From CAZTJA01 sp964613745 (lineage in GTDB: Bacteria > Desulfobacterota > Desulfomonilia > Desulfomonilales > Desulfomonilaceae): a stretch of 35,799 nucleotides of DNA. The stretch lies in the NCBI GenBank assembly GCA_964613745.1, contig CAZTJA010000019.1, forward strand, positions 1-35,799, given 5' to 3'. Within the stretch, counting starts at the first letter, position 1. Each line of letters starts with the position of its first letter. Shown in pieces: positions 16,715 through 25,813 of the stretch. The translations under genes and the position numbers were made by a program. Below the pieces are notes generated by a model that did not search any database, was not told where the DNA came from, and saw only the letters and a program-made list of their open reading frames with translations.

Positions 16715-16894
16715 TCAATTATCGACTTCGGATTTAACGAGTTGATGTAGAATCTTCCGGGTTCCTTCGTCTGGTACTTGAACGGATAATCCTGTCTTTT
16801 TGTCTTCTCCGATAGACCTAGAGCCAAAGCTGCATTTTTCTATTGCCATTCTCAGGAAGTTGGATATTTTGATGCCCTCGAAGCTCCGGAACAT
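16715..16894 (-). CDS. Possible small ORF, 59 codons (doubtful)
   Basis: The space 16647-16934 before the topoisomerase gene holds one minus-strand reading frame with fairly protein-like composition (…GLSVQVPDEGTRKILHQLV…). No Shine-Dalgarno precedes the ATG, and no family is recognised. It could be a decayed gene fragment or chance. No terminator or clear promoter was found in the same interval. Confidence 0.15.
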   Translation of the reverse strand: MFRSFEGIKISNFLRMAIEKCSFGSRSIGEDKKTGLSVQVPDEGTRKILHQLVKSEVDN

Positions 16895-16934
16895 GTTTTT
16901 GGCGAGGGGACACTTATAAGCAGAGGATTGGACC

Positions 16935-19322
16935 GTGCAGGTATTGGATATAAATGATAGTGATTCCACACCCCTCCGTGAGGAAGTGGAAAAACGGTAC
17001 TTAGCTTACGCCTTGTCCACAATAGTGGCACGTGCTTTGCCTGATGTGCGAGACGGACTCAAACCCGTTCATAGACGAATTTTGTATGCCATGCACGGGA
17101 TGCGGCTGGGAGATGCCGCACGAATGCGAAAGTCTGCGGCGGTAGTCGGAGAAGTAATCGGCAAGTATCATCCCCATGGTGATCAGGCTGCATACGACGC
17201 AATGGTAAGAATGGCTCAGGATTTTAGTCTTCGTTATCCGTTGGTGGAAGGATCAGGAAACTTCGGTTCCGTTGACGGAGATGCTCCTGCAGCCATGCGC
17301 TACACGGAAACTCGCTTATCCGGTTTCGCAGGTCTATTGCTTCGTGAAATTGAACAGGGCACGACCGAATTTCGCCCTACGTACGATGGAATGGGCGAAG
17401 AGCCAACCATTTTGCCTGCAGCGGTGCCTAATTTGCTTTTGAATGGTTCATCCGGGATAGCGGTTGGGATGAGTTGTTCATTTCCTCCACATAATCTTGT
17501 GGAAGTCATTGCGGCATGCAGGGCAATGATAAAGGACATGAATCTGGATTCCAAATCTCTGCTGAAGTACGTCAAAGGTCCGGATTTTCCGACGGGGGCT
17601 GAAATTCTCGATGATCAGGAACATTTGGCTGAGATTTACACTACGGGTTACGGATCGGTAAGACTCAGGGGAACATTCGAAGTGGAAAAACCCTCTAGGG
17701 GCCGTCCAAATATCATAGTAACTTCGATCCCTTATTCCGTGAACAAATCGAGACTCATTGAGCGAATTGCATTACTCATTCGAGACAAGAAACTGAAGCA
17801 GGTTGTGGACGTTCGGGACGAGAGTACGGCTGACGTAAGAATTGTGTTGGAGCCGGCCAAAACCGATATTAAACCGGAACTCGTGATGGCTTTCTTGTAT
17901 AAGCACACGGATCTGCAGATAAATTTTCCGGTGAATATGATAGCCATTACGCCCATGGGTGTGCCTGACCGACTCGGCCTAGCTCAGATCATCCGCTATT
18001 TTCTCGAGTTCCGGTACGAAAAAACAGTGCTGCGGCTGCAATTTCGTCTGACCAATCTGGAGAGACGAATCCACTTGCTTGAGGCTTTCGCGTTGTTATT
18101 CGATGATCTGGACAGAGCTCTTAAGATCATAAGGTCCGCTTCTAGCCGAAGCCAGGCCGCGGAAGAGTTAAAAGCCGCGTTCAATTTCGATGATGAGCAG
18201 ACCGACGCCATTCTGGAAATGCGTCTCTACAAATTAGTAGGTTTAGAAATAGGCAAATTGCTCGAAGAATTGGCGGAAAAGAAACGTGAAGCGGCTGATA
18301 TTCGGAAGAATTTAGGGAGCCCGGAACGATTATGGAAGATCGTAGACAACGAACTGGGTCAGATTTCCGACAAGTTTGGTGATGTTCGCAGAACCCAGAT
18401 CATTTCCGAACGAGATGCAGTGGCTCTGGAATACGATCCCGATGAGTTTATCGATCATGAGGAAACTACGGTAATACTTTCCGTGCAAGGTTGGATTCGA
18501 AGACAACGAGCGGATGTCAGCAGCGACACTGTTCTCAAATTCCGGGAAAATGATGCGTTGTGCGGCTATGTTCGCGTAAGAACCGACAAAACTGTGGCCA
18601 TTTTTACGAATTTCGGAAAGCTCTATGTGCTCCGGGCCATTGACGTTCCCTTGACCACCGGATTCGGGGAGCCTTTGAGCAGTTTGTTTGCCATCGTAGA
18701 CGGGGAATGTGCCGTCGGCATAGTGGCTCCGGAGACGGTGAGCGACGCCGCAGAATCGGAGGAACAGGATTCCTTATCCGAGCAAAATGAGTTGCAGGAA
18801 CAACCCGGTCTTTTTGAAACTTCTTCGGAAACCTCCGAAAACACGATCGATGGGAACGGCACCGAATTGGATCGACCTCAGCGAGGCATATTGTTGACGA
18901 AAAACGGCATGGGATTCAGGTTCGAGTACTCTCAATTGCTTGAAGCTACGAAGAGAATGGGGAGGCGTTTTGTCAATTTGAAGGGTTCGGATGAAGTGGT
19001 AAACGTTCTTCCTGAGGACAGGGAGCTTCTGGCAATAGGTACGAATTCGGGTAGTATTCTCGTCTTTCCCATTGAACAGGTTCCGGTGTTATCCGGACCG
19101 GCCCAAGGAGTGAGAACAATTAAGCTTACTCCCGGTAATCATGTAAAGAATTTTGCAGTGATCGGCTCCGGGGACGAAATCTTTGTAAAGACAAAGAGGG
19201 GACTGCTCAAGATTTATCAGGCCAAAGATCTTTTCGTTGCTAATCGCGATACGAAGGGCAAGCAGTTGCACTCGGGAATAAGCCAAATCGGCCGCTTCGA
19301 AAGCGCTGAGGTAGATATCTGA
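16935..19322 (+). CDS. parC: Type IIA DNA topoisomerase subunit A (probable topoisomerase IV ParC)
   Basis: DNA breakage-reunion subunit, 795 aa. The winged-helix/tower region contains the conserved ALPDVRDGLKPVHRRILYAM, KYHPHGDQAAYDAMVRMAQ and MRYTETRL, where Y123 is the nucleophile (E. coli GyrA Y122). Coiled-coil and C-terminal pinwheel domains follow. No GyrA-box (QRRGGKG-like) is present. The only related basic block is KRMGRRFVNLKG, so decatenation rather than negative supercoiling is the likelier role. The pinwheel is interrupted at 603-646 by a segment with 14 acidic and no basic residues. The Ser83-equivalent quinolone contact is Gln84. GTG start with AGAGGA 7 nt upstream. The stop overlaps the B-subunit ATG by one base. 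ParC versus GyrA is an inference. Confidence 0.9.
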   Translation: MQVLDINDSDSTPLREEVEKRYLAYALSTIVARALPDVRDGLKPVHRRILYAMHGMRLGDAARMRKSAAVVGEVIGKYHPHGDQAAYDAMVRMAQDFSLRYPLVEGSGNFGSVDGDAPAAMRYTETRLSGFAGLLLREIEQGTTEFRPTYDGMGEEPTILPAAVPNLLLNGSSGIAVGMSCSFPPHNLVEVIAACRAMIKDMNLDSKSLLKYVKGPDFPTGAEILDDQEHLAEIYTTGYGSVRLRGTFEVEKPSRGRPNIIVTSIPYSVNKSRLIERIALLIRDKKLKQVVDVRDESTADVRIVLEPAKTDIKPELVMAFLYKHTDLQINFPVNMIAITPMGVPDRLGLAQIIRYFLEFRYEKTVLRLQFRLTNLERRIHLLEAFALLFDDLDRALKIIRSASSRSQAAEELKAAFNFDDEQTDAILEMRLYKLVGLEIGKLLEELAEKKREAADIRKNLGSPERLWKIVDNELGQISDKFGDVRRTQIISERDAVALEYDPDEFIDHEETTVILSVQGWIRRQRADVSSDTVLKFRENDALCGYVRVRTDKTVAIFTNFGKLYVLRAIDVPLTTGFGEPLSSLFAIVDGECAVGIVAPETVSDAAESEEQDSLSEQNELQEQPGLFETSSETSENTIDGNGTELDRPQRGILLTKNGMGFRFEYSQLLEATKRMGRRFVNLKGSDEVVNVLPEDRELLAIGTNSGSILVFPIEQVPVLSGPAQGVRTIKLTPGNHVKNFAVIGSGDEIFVKTKRGLLKIYQAKDLFVANRDTKGKQLHSGISQIGRFESAEVDI

Positions 19323-21226
19323 TGAGCAGTTCTTATACCGTAGAAAATATTCAAGTTTTGGAGGGCCTAGAAGCGGTACGAATGCGCCCCGGCATGTACA
19401 TAGGGGGGACGGGAACGTCGGGACTTCATCAGCTTGTGTGGGAAATTCTGGACAACAGCGTGGACGAGGCCCTCAACGGCCATTGTAAGCTCATTGATGT
19501 CGTCATCCATGCCGATGGTGGGATCACCATATCGGATGAGGGGCGCGGTTTACCGATTGAGAAACACCCTGTTACAGGAAAAAACACGGTGGAGACGATT
19601 TTTTGCAATTTACATGCGGGGGGCAAGTTTGACGATGATACGTATAAAGTTGCAGGGGGGCTTCATGGAGTTGGAGCTTCCGTCGTCAATGCTCTGAGTG
19701 AGAAGTTGATCGTTGAGGTTTCTCGAAACGGGAACACGTACAGGCAGGAATTTTCAAGAGGGAAACCTGTTACGGTTTTGCGCAAAATCGGCAAATCCGA
19801 TGCGACGGGAACCAAAGTCACATTTAAACCTGACCCGGACATTTTTGGTGAGCGAGTTTTTTCTAAGGAGCTGATTCGAGAACGTTTGGAAATCAAGGCT
19901 TTCCTTATTTCAGGTTTGGAGATCCGCTTTGTAGTTGAAGCCGATAATTCTGAAGAAAAATTTCTCTATCCTGCGGGAATCAACGACTATCTGGGCAAGC
20001 TACTCAAAGGTAAGAACACTTTGGATGCGCAGCCCTTCCAGTACAGACATGACAACGACCTCAGAATCGATCTCGTGATGGCGTGGACGACGGATACTGC
20101 CGTCCGAATCTTTTCATTTGTAAACTCAATTCCCACACCAGCGGGCGGAAGCCATGAGACCGCCTTTCGCACAGGCATAACCAAGGCACTGCGAGGATAC
20201 ATAGAAAAGAAGAACGGATTACCTAAGGGGATAAAGGTATTGTCCTCGGAGGATGTTCGGGAGGGTTTGACGGCTGTTCTGTCCGTTTATTTGCATGAAA
20301 ATCTGGAGTTCCAGGGACAAACCAAAGAGCGTCTTAACAGTCCCACTGCCGCTCAGATTGACCCGCTTGTCCGCACGGCTTTTGAGACATGGCTTCATCA
20401 GAATCCGACACAGGCACAAGCAATCGTTAATCGTGTAATTTTGGCAGCCCAGGCTCGGTCGGCTTCAAGAGCCGCCCGGGATGAAGTGACGCGAAAAGCC
20501 GCGACCCGAAGACTTACTCTTCCCGGGAAACTTGCCGATTGTTCATCTACGTCGCGTGATTTGACGGAATTGTTCATCGTTGAGGGCGATAGTGCAGGGG
20601 GATCTTCAAAGCAAGCACGTGACCGCCGATTTCAGGCTATTTTGCCGATCCGTGGGAAAATACTCAACGTGGAACAAGCATCCCCGGAGAAACTCAAGGC
20701 CAACAGAGAAATTCAAAGCCTCGTTCAGAGTATTGGGACGGGAATCGGAAAAACGTTCGATTATTCCAGACTGCGATATGGAAAGATAATAATCAACACT
20801 GATGCGGATGTTGACGGGCACCACATTGCGACGCTTCTCTTGACCTTCTTTTATAGATTCTTGCCGGAACTGGTTAAAAAAGGGCATGTATATTTGGCAA
20901 TGCCTCCCCTGTATAGGATCAGGATCGGTACGGGCAAAAAGTCGGTCGTCAAATATGTCTTTTCGGACAAAGAAAAAGAGAAGCTACTCAAGCAGAAGAA
21001 CGGCAAAGAAGTGGAGATTCAGCGCTTCAAAGGCTTGGGTGAAATGGATGCTGAAACTTTAAAGAGCACCACTATGAGCCCTGAATCCCGCACTTTGCTC
21101 AAGATGGTGGTTGATGACGAGAACATGACGGATACCATTTTCGATACATTGATGGGCAAAGATGTGCGCAAGAGATTCCTTTTTATTAAGGACCATGCGC
21201 TGGAAGTGAAAGATTTAGACATTTGA
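19322..21226 (+). CDS. parE: Type IIA DNA topoisomerase subunit B (probable topoisomerase IV ParE)
   Basis: ATPase subunit, 634 aa, the short form without the 170-residue insertion of gammaproteobacterial GyrB. The GHKL ATP site includes EILDNSVDEALNG (E41, N45), SDEGRGLP (D72) and GGLHGVGAS (112-120). The transducer is followed by the TOPRIM motifs EGDSAGG (421-427) and the metal-binding DADVD (494-498), then RFKGLGEM near the C-terminus. The ATG shares a base with the A-subunit stop (TGATG), so the two are co-translated in the order A then B. That order differs from the usual gyrB-gyrA arrangement and supports a topo IV assignment. A palindromic hairpin follows between this gene and the convergent GH57 gene. 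Confidence 0.93.
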   Translation: MSSSYTVENIQVLEGLEAVRMRPGMYIGGTGTSGLHQLVWEILDNSVDEALNGHCKLIDVVIHADGGITISDEGRGLPIEKHPVTGKNTVETIFCNLHAGGKFDDDTYKVAGGLHGVGASVVNALSEKLIVEVSRNGNTYRQEFSRGKPVTVLRKIGKSDATGTKVTFKPDPDIFGERVFSKELIRERLEIKAFLISGLEIRFVVEADNSEEKFLYPAGINDYLGKLLKGKNTLDAQPFQYRHDNDLRIDLVMAWTTDTAVRIFSFVNSIPTPAGGSHETAFRTGITKALRGYIEKKNGLPKGIKVLSSEDVREGLTAVLSVYLHENLEFQGQTKERLNSPTAAQIDPLVRTAFETWLHQNPTQAQAIVNRVILAAQARSASRAARDEVTRKAATRRLTLPGKLADCSSTSRDLTELFIVEGDSAGGSSKQARDRRFQAILPIRGKILNVEQASPEKLKANREIQSLVQSIGTGIGKTFDYSRLRYGKIIINTDADVDGHHIATLLLTFFYRFLPELVKKGHVYLAMPPLYRIRIGTGKKSVVKYVFSDKEKEKLLKQKNGKEVEIQRFKGLGEMDAETLKSTTMSPESRTLLKMVVDDENMTDTIFDTLMGKDVRKRFLFIKDHALEVKDLDI

Positions 21227-21231
21227 GATAA

Positions 21232-21253
21232 GCCGAAGGAGATCTCCTTCGGC
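21232..21253. terminator. Bidirectional hairpin between parE and the GH57 gene
   Basis: Perfect palindrome: 9-bp arms GCCGAAGGA/TCCTTCGGC around GATC. It lies 5 nt after the parE stop and 12 nt after the convergent GH57 stop. Neither side has a long U-tract (TTATCTC on the minus strand), but the position suits a shared terminator. Confidence 0.65.
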
Positions 21254-21265
21254 ACCCGGTACGGA

Positions 21266-23698
21266 TTAATCTTCCGGCATTTTGAACCACAATGCGTCGA
21301 GAACCATTTGAAATTTTTGGATCCATTCAGCGGCTTCGTCATCACCTGAATCGGCTTTCGACTTAATCTCCTCAAAAACAGGGTTTTTCCATACTCGAAA
21401 AGCCATATTCTGCACTTTCCATGTATCAACTTCGAAGGGCAATTTCCTCAAGAGGGCGACTGCATCAGAGAGGCTCTCGAGTTTTGCAATGTCCTCGGGA
21501 TTCTCTAAGAAGTCCTGCGCAATTTGCTGCATCGTGTTTCGCAATGCATATTCCAAAGTTGGGAAATCTAATTGAACTCCGGCCAGTTGAGCTTCTTCCA
21601 ACATAGGAGCAATTATTCCGGGATCCAGAACCTGCCCTTTAAAAGCTCTGCTTAAACCGGCATTCACGACGTACTCGGCTGCACAAGTCACTATTGAAGG
21701 CAGCGGCAGGTTTGCTCTCCTGAGGAAACGTACCAAGGGAGCGTAATGCTCATAAAATTGGCTGTTCACTGCTTCGGCTTCGTTCAGGGTTGGTCCAAGA
21801 ATGAGATCGAGAACTTTGCGCTGTTCATCTTTGAAAAGAGACATAAGTGAGTAGGGAGAATCACCGAAATGCTTATCAAGCATGCGAATGGTTTCAGGTA
21901 AGTCGGCCACCTGGAAAGCATCCAAAATGTCCTTCTGCAATTCATCATACTTACTATCGTCCAGATATGGACCGACGCCGCAATTTATGTTGTGATCGCC
22001 TAAGTGGAGCACACCGAAAGACATTTTTTGTGTTTCATGCGTTATTTCACTCATGATCTCAGCCTGACCGGTTACGACTTTAACCCTGCCTGCTTGGGAC
22101 GCATGAAACTGATACCGGTCTGCGGAATATGAATCAATCGCGGTTTTGCCGGCGTATTCTTCAAATAGTGAACTGATGGCGTAATGGGCTCCAACTCGGG
22201 TTAAATCCAACATTGCGGGCTTCACCCATTTTTCGTAAATAGCTTTTCCATCTTCATGTTCGGGTATGTTGCTCTTTGCTTCGGAAAGCAGTTCGAGAAA
22301 TTTTGTTTCCAGATCCTCCTGAAAAAGATCTCTTGCAAGCTGTACGACCCGGCCCGCATACATGATGACCTGTACGGTTTCGATGCCGGACAGCTCATCG
22401 AAGAACCACCCGCAGCTTGTATACATGAGCATTGCGTGTCTCTGAAGCTCCATTAGCTGGAGCATTCGCGTCTTTTCCTCTTCGCTCAAGTCATTTTTCG
22501 CATGTTTGGCTACAAAATCATTTAGGTTTTCAGGTGATCTATCCAATATTATTTGACAGTAATCGTCACGGGCAGCCCATGGGTCTTTCAATATTTTTGC
22601 CGCGTCTTTTTCATATATCGGTGCTAGGGAGTCTCGAAGCCAGTCCAGCGAATTTCTCAATGGTCCTCTCCATGCCTGGTTCCAGGCATGTCCACCGGAA
22701 TTACAACCGCAATCAGAACGCCATCGTTCTATGCCGTGTACGCAACTCCATGACGAATTTTCAAAAATGTTCACTTCGAACTGAGGAGGGAATTTTTCTA
22801 GAAATTCGGCGTAGATGGTTAGTTCAGCGAAATCATTATTGTTAATGTGATTCAATGCGTATGCAAGGGCCATTTCTCCATGCCTGTGATGGTGGCCGTA
22901 CGATTCACCGTCTGTTGCTATGTGGACGAGTTGAGCCCATTCGCGATCTTCAGAAAATGCACCGAGGAGTCTTCCTGCGAGGTGTTCACCATTGACGAGA
23001 AGCTTTTCAAAAGCAATAGCCCTTGAAATCGGTCCGTCATAGAAAAACAAGGCTATTTCTCGACCTGACGGGAGTTTTTGTAGATATGGTGTTGTGGGAT
23101 CAATTCGCGATCCGCTCACGTCGGTCCAGTTTTCTTCTCCAATTCGTCGGATCGATTGTGCTTGGTTCGGAGCCAAAATGGTAAATTTTATTCCAAACTC
23201 CGCAAGAATATCCAATGATTCAAGATCGACTGCGGTTTCGGCGAGCCACATACCTTCCGGTTTTCGTTTGAATCGGAATTCGAAGTCTTGAATACCCCAA
23301 GCGACCTGAGTTCGTTTGTCCCGGGAATTGGCCAGAGGCATTATCATGTGATTGTACACTTGAGCAAGTGCGGAACCATGGCCTCCAAAAAAACCGACAC
23401 TGAACATATCTGCATCCAGAATAGCCTGATACTTCAGCGGTTTTGCATGCGCCATCCAGGCAAGAAGCGTGGGTCCGAAATTGAAACTAATGCGCGAGTA
23501 GTTGTTGTAAAGGTCTTCTATTCGTCCGCCGGGTTCAAGTATGCGGGCGTTCGCGTTTGGACCATAACATTCCGCTGCTATTCGCTCGTTCCAGTCATGA
23601 TAGGGGTAAGCTGAATCCTGAACTTCGATGGACTCCAACCAGGGATTCTCTCGAGGCGGCTGATAAAAATGTCCGTGAATACAAACATAATTGGTCAT
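21266..23698 (-). CDS. Glycoside hydrolase family 57 protein with DUF3536
   Basis: 810 aa from the chosen ATG, which follows GAGGA and lies 4 nt after the treZ stop; a longer frame to 23728 would overlap treZ. The GH57 (beta/alpha)7 barrel is N-terminal. Region 1 is HGHFYQPP (H8, H10). The nucleophile is E154 in GMWLAETAVD, and the acid/base is D263 in ATDGESYGHHH. The rest (from about residue 280) is the DUF3536-type module with a CxC pair in WRSDCGCNSGGHAW and long helices. Catalytic residues are intact, so activity on alpha-glucans is expected (amylase, amylopullulanase or 4-alpha-glucanotransferase types exist in GH57); the exact reaction is unknown. Co-expression with TreZ suggests a glycogen or maltodextrin substrate in the cytoplasm, as there is no signal peptide. 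Confidence 0.88.
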   Translation of the reverse strand: MTNYVCIHGHFYQPPRENPWLESIEVQDSAYPYHDWNERIAAECYGPNANARILEPGGRIEDLYNNYSRISFNFGPTLLAWMAHAKPLKYQAILDADMFSVGFFGGHGSALAQVYNHMIMPLANSRDKRTQVAWGIQDFEFRFKRKPEGMWLAETAVDLESLDILAEFGIKFTILAPNQAQSIRRIGEENWTDVSGSRIDPTTPYLQKLPSGREIALFFYDGPISRAIAFEKLLVNGEHLAGRLLGAFSEDREWAQLVHIATDGESYGHHHRHGEMALAYALNHINNNDFAELTIYAEFLEKFPPQFEVNIFENSSWSCVHGIERWRSDCGCNSGGHAWNQAWRGPLRNSLDWLRDSLAPIYEKDAAKILKDPWAARDDYCQIILDRSPENLNDFVAKHAKNDLSEEEKTRMLQLMELQRHAMLMYTSCGWFFDELSGIETVQVIMYAGRVVQLARDLFQEDLETKFLELLSEAKSNIPEHEDGKAIYEKWVKPAMLDLTRVGAHYAISSLFEEYAGKTAIDSYSADRYQFHASQAGRVKVVTGQAEIMSEITHETQKMSFGVLHLGDHNINCGVGPYLDDSKYDELQKDILDAFQVADLPETIRMLDKHFGDSPYSLMSLFKDEQRKVLDLILGPTLNEAEAVNSQFYEHYAPLVRFLRRANLPLPSIVTCAAEYVVNAGLSRAFKGQVLDPGIIAPMLEEAQLAGVQLDFPTLEYALRNTMQQIAQDFLENPEDIAKLESLSDAVALLRKLPFEVDTWKVQNMAFRVWKNPVFEEIKSKADSGDDEAAEWIQKFQMVLDALWFKMPED

Positions 23699-23702
23699 AA
23701 AA

Positions 23703-25538
23703 TCAATTCCTCTCTCGCACATAGACAATAATTTGATAAGGTCTCAGATTGAGACTCATTTCTGCGTTCGCTTCAATTTTGATGGGGAGATTGGATTCGG
23801 AATCGGATCGGTAATCATATGAATCAAGTATTTTGAGCCAAACGGCGGAAGGAAATGGATAATGTATTGTAAATTCTTCAGAATTGAACCCAAAAAACAA
23901 TACTACTTCGTCCTCATCCAACCATCTCCGTACAACGAGAATTCTTTCGTGTTCGTATCCGGTAACGGCCATTGAGTCTTTGCAGAGATTGCTTAGAACC
24001 GGCAAAGTTTTCCTTAATTCAATGCATTTCTTATAAAATTGAAAAAGACTCTTGTGAAAACCTTGCCTTTTAAGATCATGATTCAGTTTAACTGAAGTAA
24101 ACGTGGTGGTTTCCTGGGGGTCAGGGATTTCACCCTCCCGGATGAAATGGCTGAATTCGTTTTTTCTGCCTTCCCTTACGGCTTCGACGAGCTGTTCATC
24201 GGAGTGGCTTACGAAATAGGTGAACGGAGCGGTTTCGCCATACTCTTCGCCCATGAAAAGTAGGGGAATATACGGTGACAAGAGCACGACCCCTGCGGCT
24301 GCGTAAAGCGCTTCCTCAGGGACAAGGGAAGCAAGTCTGTCCCCTACCATGCGATTTCCCACCTGATCATGATTTTGGGAGAACACCACCAATTGGCTGC
24401 CGTGAATCCCGAGAGAACCGTTACCGTGTCTTCGATTTCGATGAACGGAGTATATACCCGAATAGACGAAGCCTTCTCTGAATGCCTTTACGAGATGCCG
24501 CACACTTCCGAAATCCATGTAATAACCGGAATCCTCTCCGGTGATCAAAGCATGTACGGCATGATGAAAGTCGTCGCTCCATTGGCCTGCAAGTCCGTAT
24601 CCGCCCAGACTCGAAGGCGTTACGAGGCGGTTGTCGTTCAAATCGCTTTCGGCGATGACATGAACCATCCTTCCCGCTTTTAATGCTGATTCTTGAACTT
24701 GATCATTCAATTCTTTAAGGATGTGGTATGCGCTGAAATCAAAAATTCCGTGAACGGCATCCAAACGCAAACCATCAATATGAAAATCGCGAATCCAATA
24801 AAGTGCGTTTTCTATGAAGAAGTGTCGGACACTATCGGAGTGAGGGCCATCAAAGTTAATGGCATCACCCCAAGGGGTTTTGTACAATTCCGTGAAGTAC
24901 GGTCCGAAATTTCGCAGATAATTTCCTTCAGGCCCAAGATGGTTGTAAACTACATCGAGCAACACCGCCATTTGTCGCTCATGACAAGCATTTACGAAGT
25001 TCATTAAGCCGCTTGGCCCACCATAGGACTCCTGTACTGAAAACGGAAACACTCCGTCATAGCCCCAGTTTCTATCACCCGGAAATGATGCGATGGGCAT
25101 AATCTCGATAGCCGTGATCCCCAAATCTCGTAACTCGTCGAGATAGGAGATTGCCGATTCGAAGGTACCGGCTTGAGTAAATGTTCCGATGTGTAATTCG
25201 TAAATTATGTAATCGTGGAGAGGAACACCAAACCAGGTGCGCTCCGCGTGCATCCCGTCCGTAGGAAACAAAGCACTCGGACCATGGACGCCGTGAGGCT
25301 GGCGCTTGGAGGCTGGATCCGGGAAATCATGATCCCCAAGTCGATAAAAATAGAGAGTCGAAGGATTAATATCTTGAAAAGCACCGCAATGGTAACCGTC
25401 GGCCATTGGGGTTAGGCGGTATTCTTTTTCTTCCGGTTCGATGATGCGAAGTTTAACGGAATCATAGTAAGGGGCCCACACACAAAATGAACATCTACCG
25501 TCTGCGGTGTAGTGTGCTCCCAATGGAGGCAATTTCAT
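23703..25538 (-). CDS. treZ: Malto-oligosyltrehalose trehalohydrolase
   Basis: GH13 enzyme that releases trehalose from maltooligosyltrehalose; 611 aa. An N-terminal carbohydrate-binding Ig-like domain (LGAHYTADGRCSFCVWAP) precedes the barrel. Conserved segments are LLDVVYNHLGPEGNYL, the nucleophile D260 in GLRLDAVHG, the acid/base E297 in VIAESDLND, the SDDFHHAVH block specific to TreZ, and D391 in SQNHDQVGNR. This block and the EGNYL segment separate it from GlgB and GlgX. ATG with AAGGA 9 nt upstream. The usual partner TreY (maltooligosyltrehalose synthase) is not in the window. Instead a GH57/DUF3536 gene follows by 4 nt. A 32-nt AT-rich inverted repeat (arms 25556-25563 and 25580-25587) lies in its leader; otherwise 25539-25813 holds no gene that I can support. 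Confidence 0.93.
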   Translation of the reverse strand: MKLPPLGAHYTADGRCSFCVWAPYYDSVKLRIIEPEEKEYRLTPMADGYHCGAFQDINPSTLYFYRLGDHDFPDPASKRQPHGVHGPSALFPTDGMHAERTWFGVPLHDYIIYELHIGTFTQAGTFESAISYLDELRDLGITAIEIMPIASFPGDRNWGYDGVFPFSVQESYGGPSGLMNFVNACHERQMAVLLDVVYNHLGPEGNYLRNFGPYFTELYKTPWGDAINFDGPHSDSVRHFFIENALYWIRDFHIDGLRLDAVHGIFDFSAYHILKELNDQVQESALKAGRMVHVIAESDLNDNRLVTPSSLGGYGLAGQWSDDFHHAVHALITGEDSGYYMDFGSVRHLVKAFREGFVYSGIYSVHRNRRHGNGSLGIHGSQLVVFSQNHDQVGNRMVGDRLASLVPEEALYAAAGVVLLSPYIPLLFMGEEYGETAPFTYFVSHSDEQLVEAVREGRKNEFSHFIREGEIPDPQETTTFTSVKLNHDLKRQGFHKSLFQFYKKCIELRKTLPVLSNLCKDSMAVTGYEHERILVVRRWLDEDEVVLFFGFNSEEFTIHYPFPSAVWLKILDSYDYRSDSESNLPIKIEANAEMSLNLRPYQIIVYVRERN

Positions 25539-25813
25539 ACTAATTATTCCTTCCCATTAATCAGGTATTAATTGTTGAATGATTAATTGAGAAAACGACA
25601 ACCAAAATTTATTCGGCTGAAAACCAGCCTGTAAAGAATTTAAGCTGTGCTGAGTAGACCGTCATTTTTGTACTCCGTGCTTTAAGCATGTAATAATTAA
25701 TCCAATATGCAGTTAAAATTGTCTCTTCAAATATCAATGAGTTCAAAACAAATTTTTTATTAATCAAAGTGGAACAATAGCAACCTTTAACATAGATCAT
25801 TGTATCGCAGCCA

